Translations under genes and position numbers: made by a program | Notes under the pieces: model-generated | What the model saw: only the letters and a program-made list of their open reading frames with translations | Database searches by the model: none | What the model was told of the DNA's origin: nothing | Shown here: piece after piece, positions 4,293 to 5,045 of the stretch | How positions within the stretch are numbered: position 1 is the first letter of the stretch | Layout of the letters: each line of letters starts with the position of its first letter | NCBI GenBank assembly: GCA_946482635.1 | Contig: CAMLSG010000303.1 | Coordinates: 1 to 5,045 of the forward strand | Source of the DNA: an uncultured Duganella sp. | Lineage (GTDB): Bacteria; Pseudomonadota; Gammaproteobacteria; Burkholderiales; Burkholderiaceae | DNA: 5,045 nucleotides | Direction of reading: 5' to 3'

Positions 4293-5045
4293 ATGGCACA
4301 CCTCAGGCAACAAGGCATCCTGGCACCGGGCAGCGACGCGGTGCACGACGCGGATGTCATCATGACGGCAGCCGTCGTCGGCCACGCTTACACACGCCTC
4401 AGCAACAACAGCAACTGCGCCTTCGACATCGAGGCCGATACCGATCCGGGACAGGACGCGAAGATGGCAGTCAACTGGGACCGCCACAAGCGCGCCGTCG
4501 CCAAGATCAACAAGGCACTTGAAACCATGGGCGGGCAATACGGCAAGCCGGGCGCAGGGAAAGAAGCAATCGTTGGCGTCACGCCGGCGTACGACAAGCA
4601 CGGCCACATCACCCGCATCAGTGGCGGCGCCGGCGACCTGCCGCTGGATTCACCGCTGCGCTACAATCCGCCGCTGCCGACAGACCTGGCCGGCGCCAAG
4701 CTGTACGCGCTGGCCTTTGACTCGCGGGTTGGCTACCAGGGGCGCGGCGCCTATACCGGCTTCGTGCACGGCCGCAAGGATGGCCAGAGCAACCTGTTCT
4801 CGACTTTCCGGCAGCGCGTGCCGACTTCCTTTGGCCGCCGTTGGCTGCCGAATGCAAAACCGAAGGACAACAATGCATCGATCGGGCTGTCGCAGCACGA
4901 ACGCATCTGGGGCATGATCGGCAACAACGCATTGCAGGACGAGCTGCGACGGCAAGGCATGTACTTCAAGGACCAGGACAAGGCGCGCGGCGGCGCCGGA
5001 GTGGCAACCGACGACATCGTCGGCTATACGCACGGCATGGTGCAG
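4293..5045 (+). CDS. Large hypothetical protein, 5' part (runs off the window)
   Basis: An open frame of 251 codons with no stop, continuing past the window edge. The start is well supported: AAGGAG six bases before the ATG at 4293, with GC-biased codon use throughout. The N-terminus has no signal peptide. The visible part is hydrophilic and mixed, with many Gly, Asp and Lys and several aromatic clusters: WDRHKRAVAKINKALETMGG (about 62-81), YDKHGHITRISGGAGDLPL (about 100-118), KLYALAFDSRVGYQGRGAYT (about 136-155) and LSQHERIWGMIGNNALQDEL (about 198-217). I do not recognise a domain and cannot assign a function. It is transcribed divergently from the exported-protein gene, and the 169-base region between the two start codons holds two palindromes, so the pair may share control. 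The full length is needed before any family can be proposed; a secreted effector or a phage-derived protein are possibilities without direct support. Confidence 0.75.
   Translation, partial: MAHLRQQGILAPGSDAVHDADVIMTAAVVGHAYTRLSNNSNCAFDIEADTDPGQDAKMAVNWDRHKRAVAKINKALETMGGQYGKPGAGKEAIVGVTPAYDKHGHITRISGGAGDLPLDSPLRYNPPLPTDLAGAKLYALAFDSRVGYQGRGAYTGFVHGRKDGQSNLFSTFRQRVPTSFGRRWLPNAKPKDNNASIGLSQHERIWGMIGNNALQDELRRQGMYFKDQDKARGGAGVATDDIVGYTHGMVQ

Noticed and set aside
4242..4607. Open frames on the minus strand opposite the 4293 gene
   Set aside because: The + strand frame has a strong ribosome-binding site and runs unbroken for 251 codons; the minus frames are short and lack start signals.
1..5045. 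CRISPR array, tRNA, rRNA, insertion sequence or attachment site
   Set aside because: No regularly spaced repeats, cloverleaf pattern, transposase motif or terminal inverted repeats were found on either strand.

Overview
The window is GC-rich bacterial chromosomal DNA. Strong Shine-Dalgarno sequences, GC-biased third codon positions and the kind of genes present suggest a betaproteobacterium, most likely Burkholderiales near Oxalobacteraceae (Massilia/Janthinobacterium/Duganella type). That placement is inference; no rRNA or marker gene is present. There is no tRNA, rRNA, CRISPR array, transposase or phage structural gene.

Layout. Bases 1-239 hold the 3' end of a DUF72 (YecE-like) gene on the + strand. 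It meets, tail to tail with a 3-base gap, a long series of minus-strand genes read from right to left. In transcription order these are: an acidic 193-aa DUF2589-like protein (3593-3012); an unrecognised 89-aa protein (3022-2753); an arginine-rich 158-aa protein that looks like a very divergent DUF2589 relative (2742-2266); a canonical 198-aa DUF2589 protein (2159-1563); a GH19 chitinase/lysozyme-like endolysin (1500-847); and an orphan OmpR/PhoB-type winged-helix regulator (749-243). The first three genes are tightly packed (11-base overlap, then a 10-base gap). A 106-base gap precedes the DUF2589 gene. A strong intrinsic terminator separates that gene from the GH19 gene. An AT-rich promoter region with a direct repeat close to a Pho box precedes the regulator. 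Upstream of the cluster, also on the minus strand, is a small exported protein (4123-3686). Divergent from it is the 5' part of a large unrecognised gene (4293 to the window edge).

How the parts may work together. The most interesting unit is 847-3593, possibly with the regulator: two and probably three DUF2589-type paralogues with opposite net charges, a small partner and a peptidoglycan/chitin-cleaving enzyme behind a terminator. DUF2589 has no established function known to me. The paralogy and the charge complementarity suggest a heteromeric assembly, with the GH19 enzyme as a wall-acting component held at low expression. This is a hypothesis. What the sequence shows directly is the collinear motifs, the operon spacing, the terminator and the repeats.

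The intergenic regions around the exported-protein gene carry three perfect hairpins (3640-3678, 4172-4200, 4231-4255). None has an adjoining U-tract, so they are reported as hairpins or possible operators and not as terminators.
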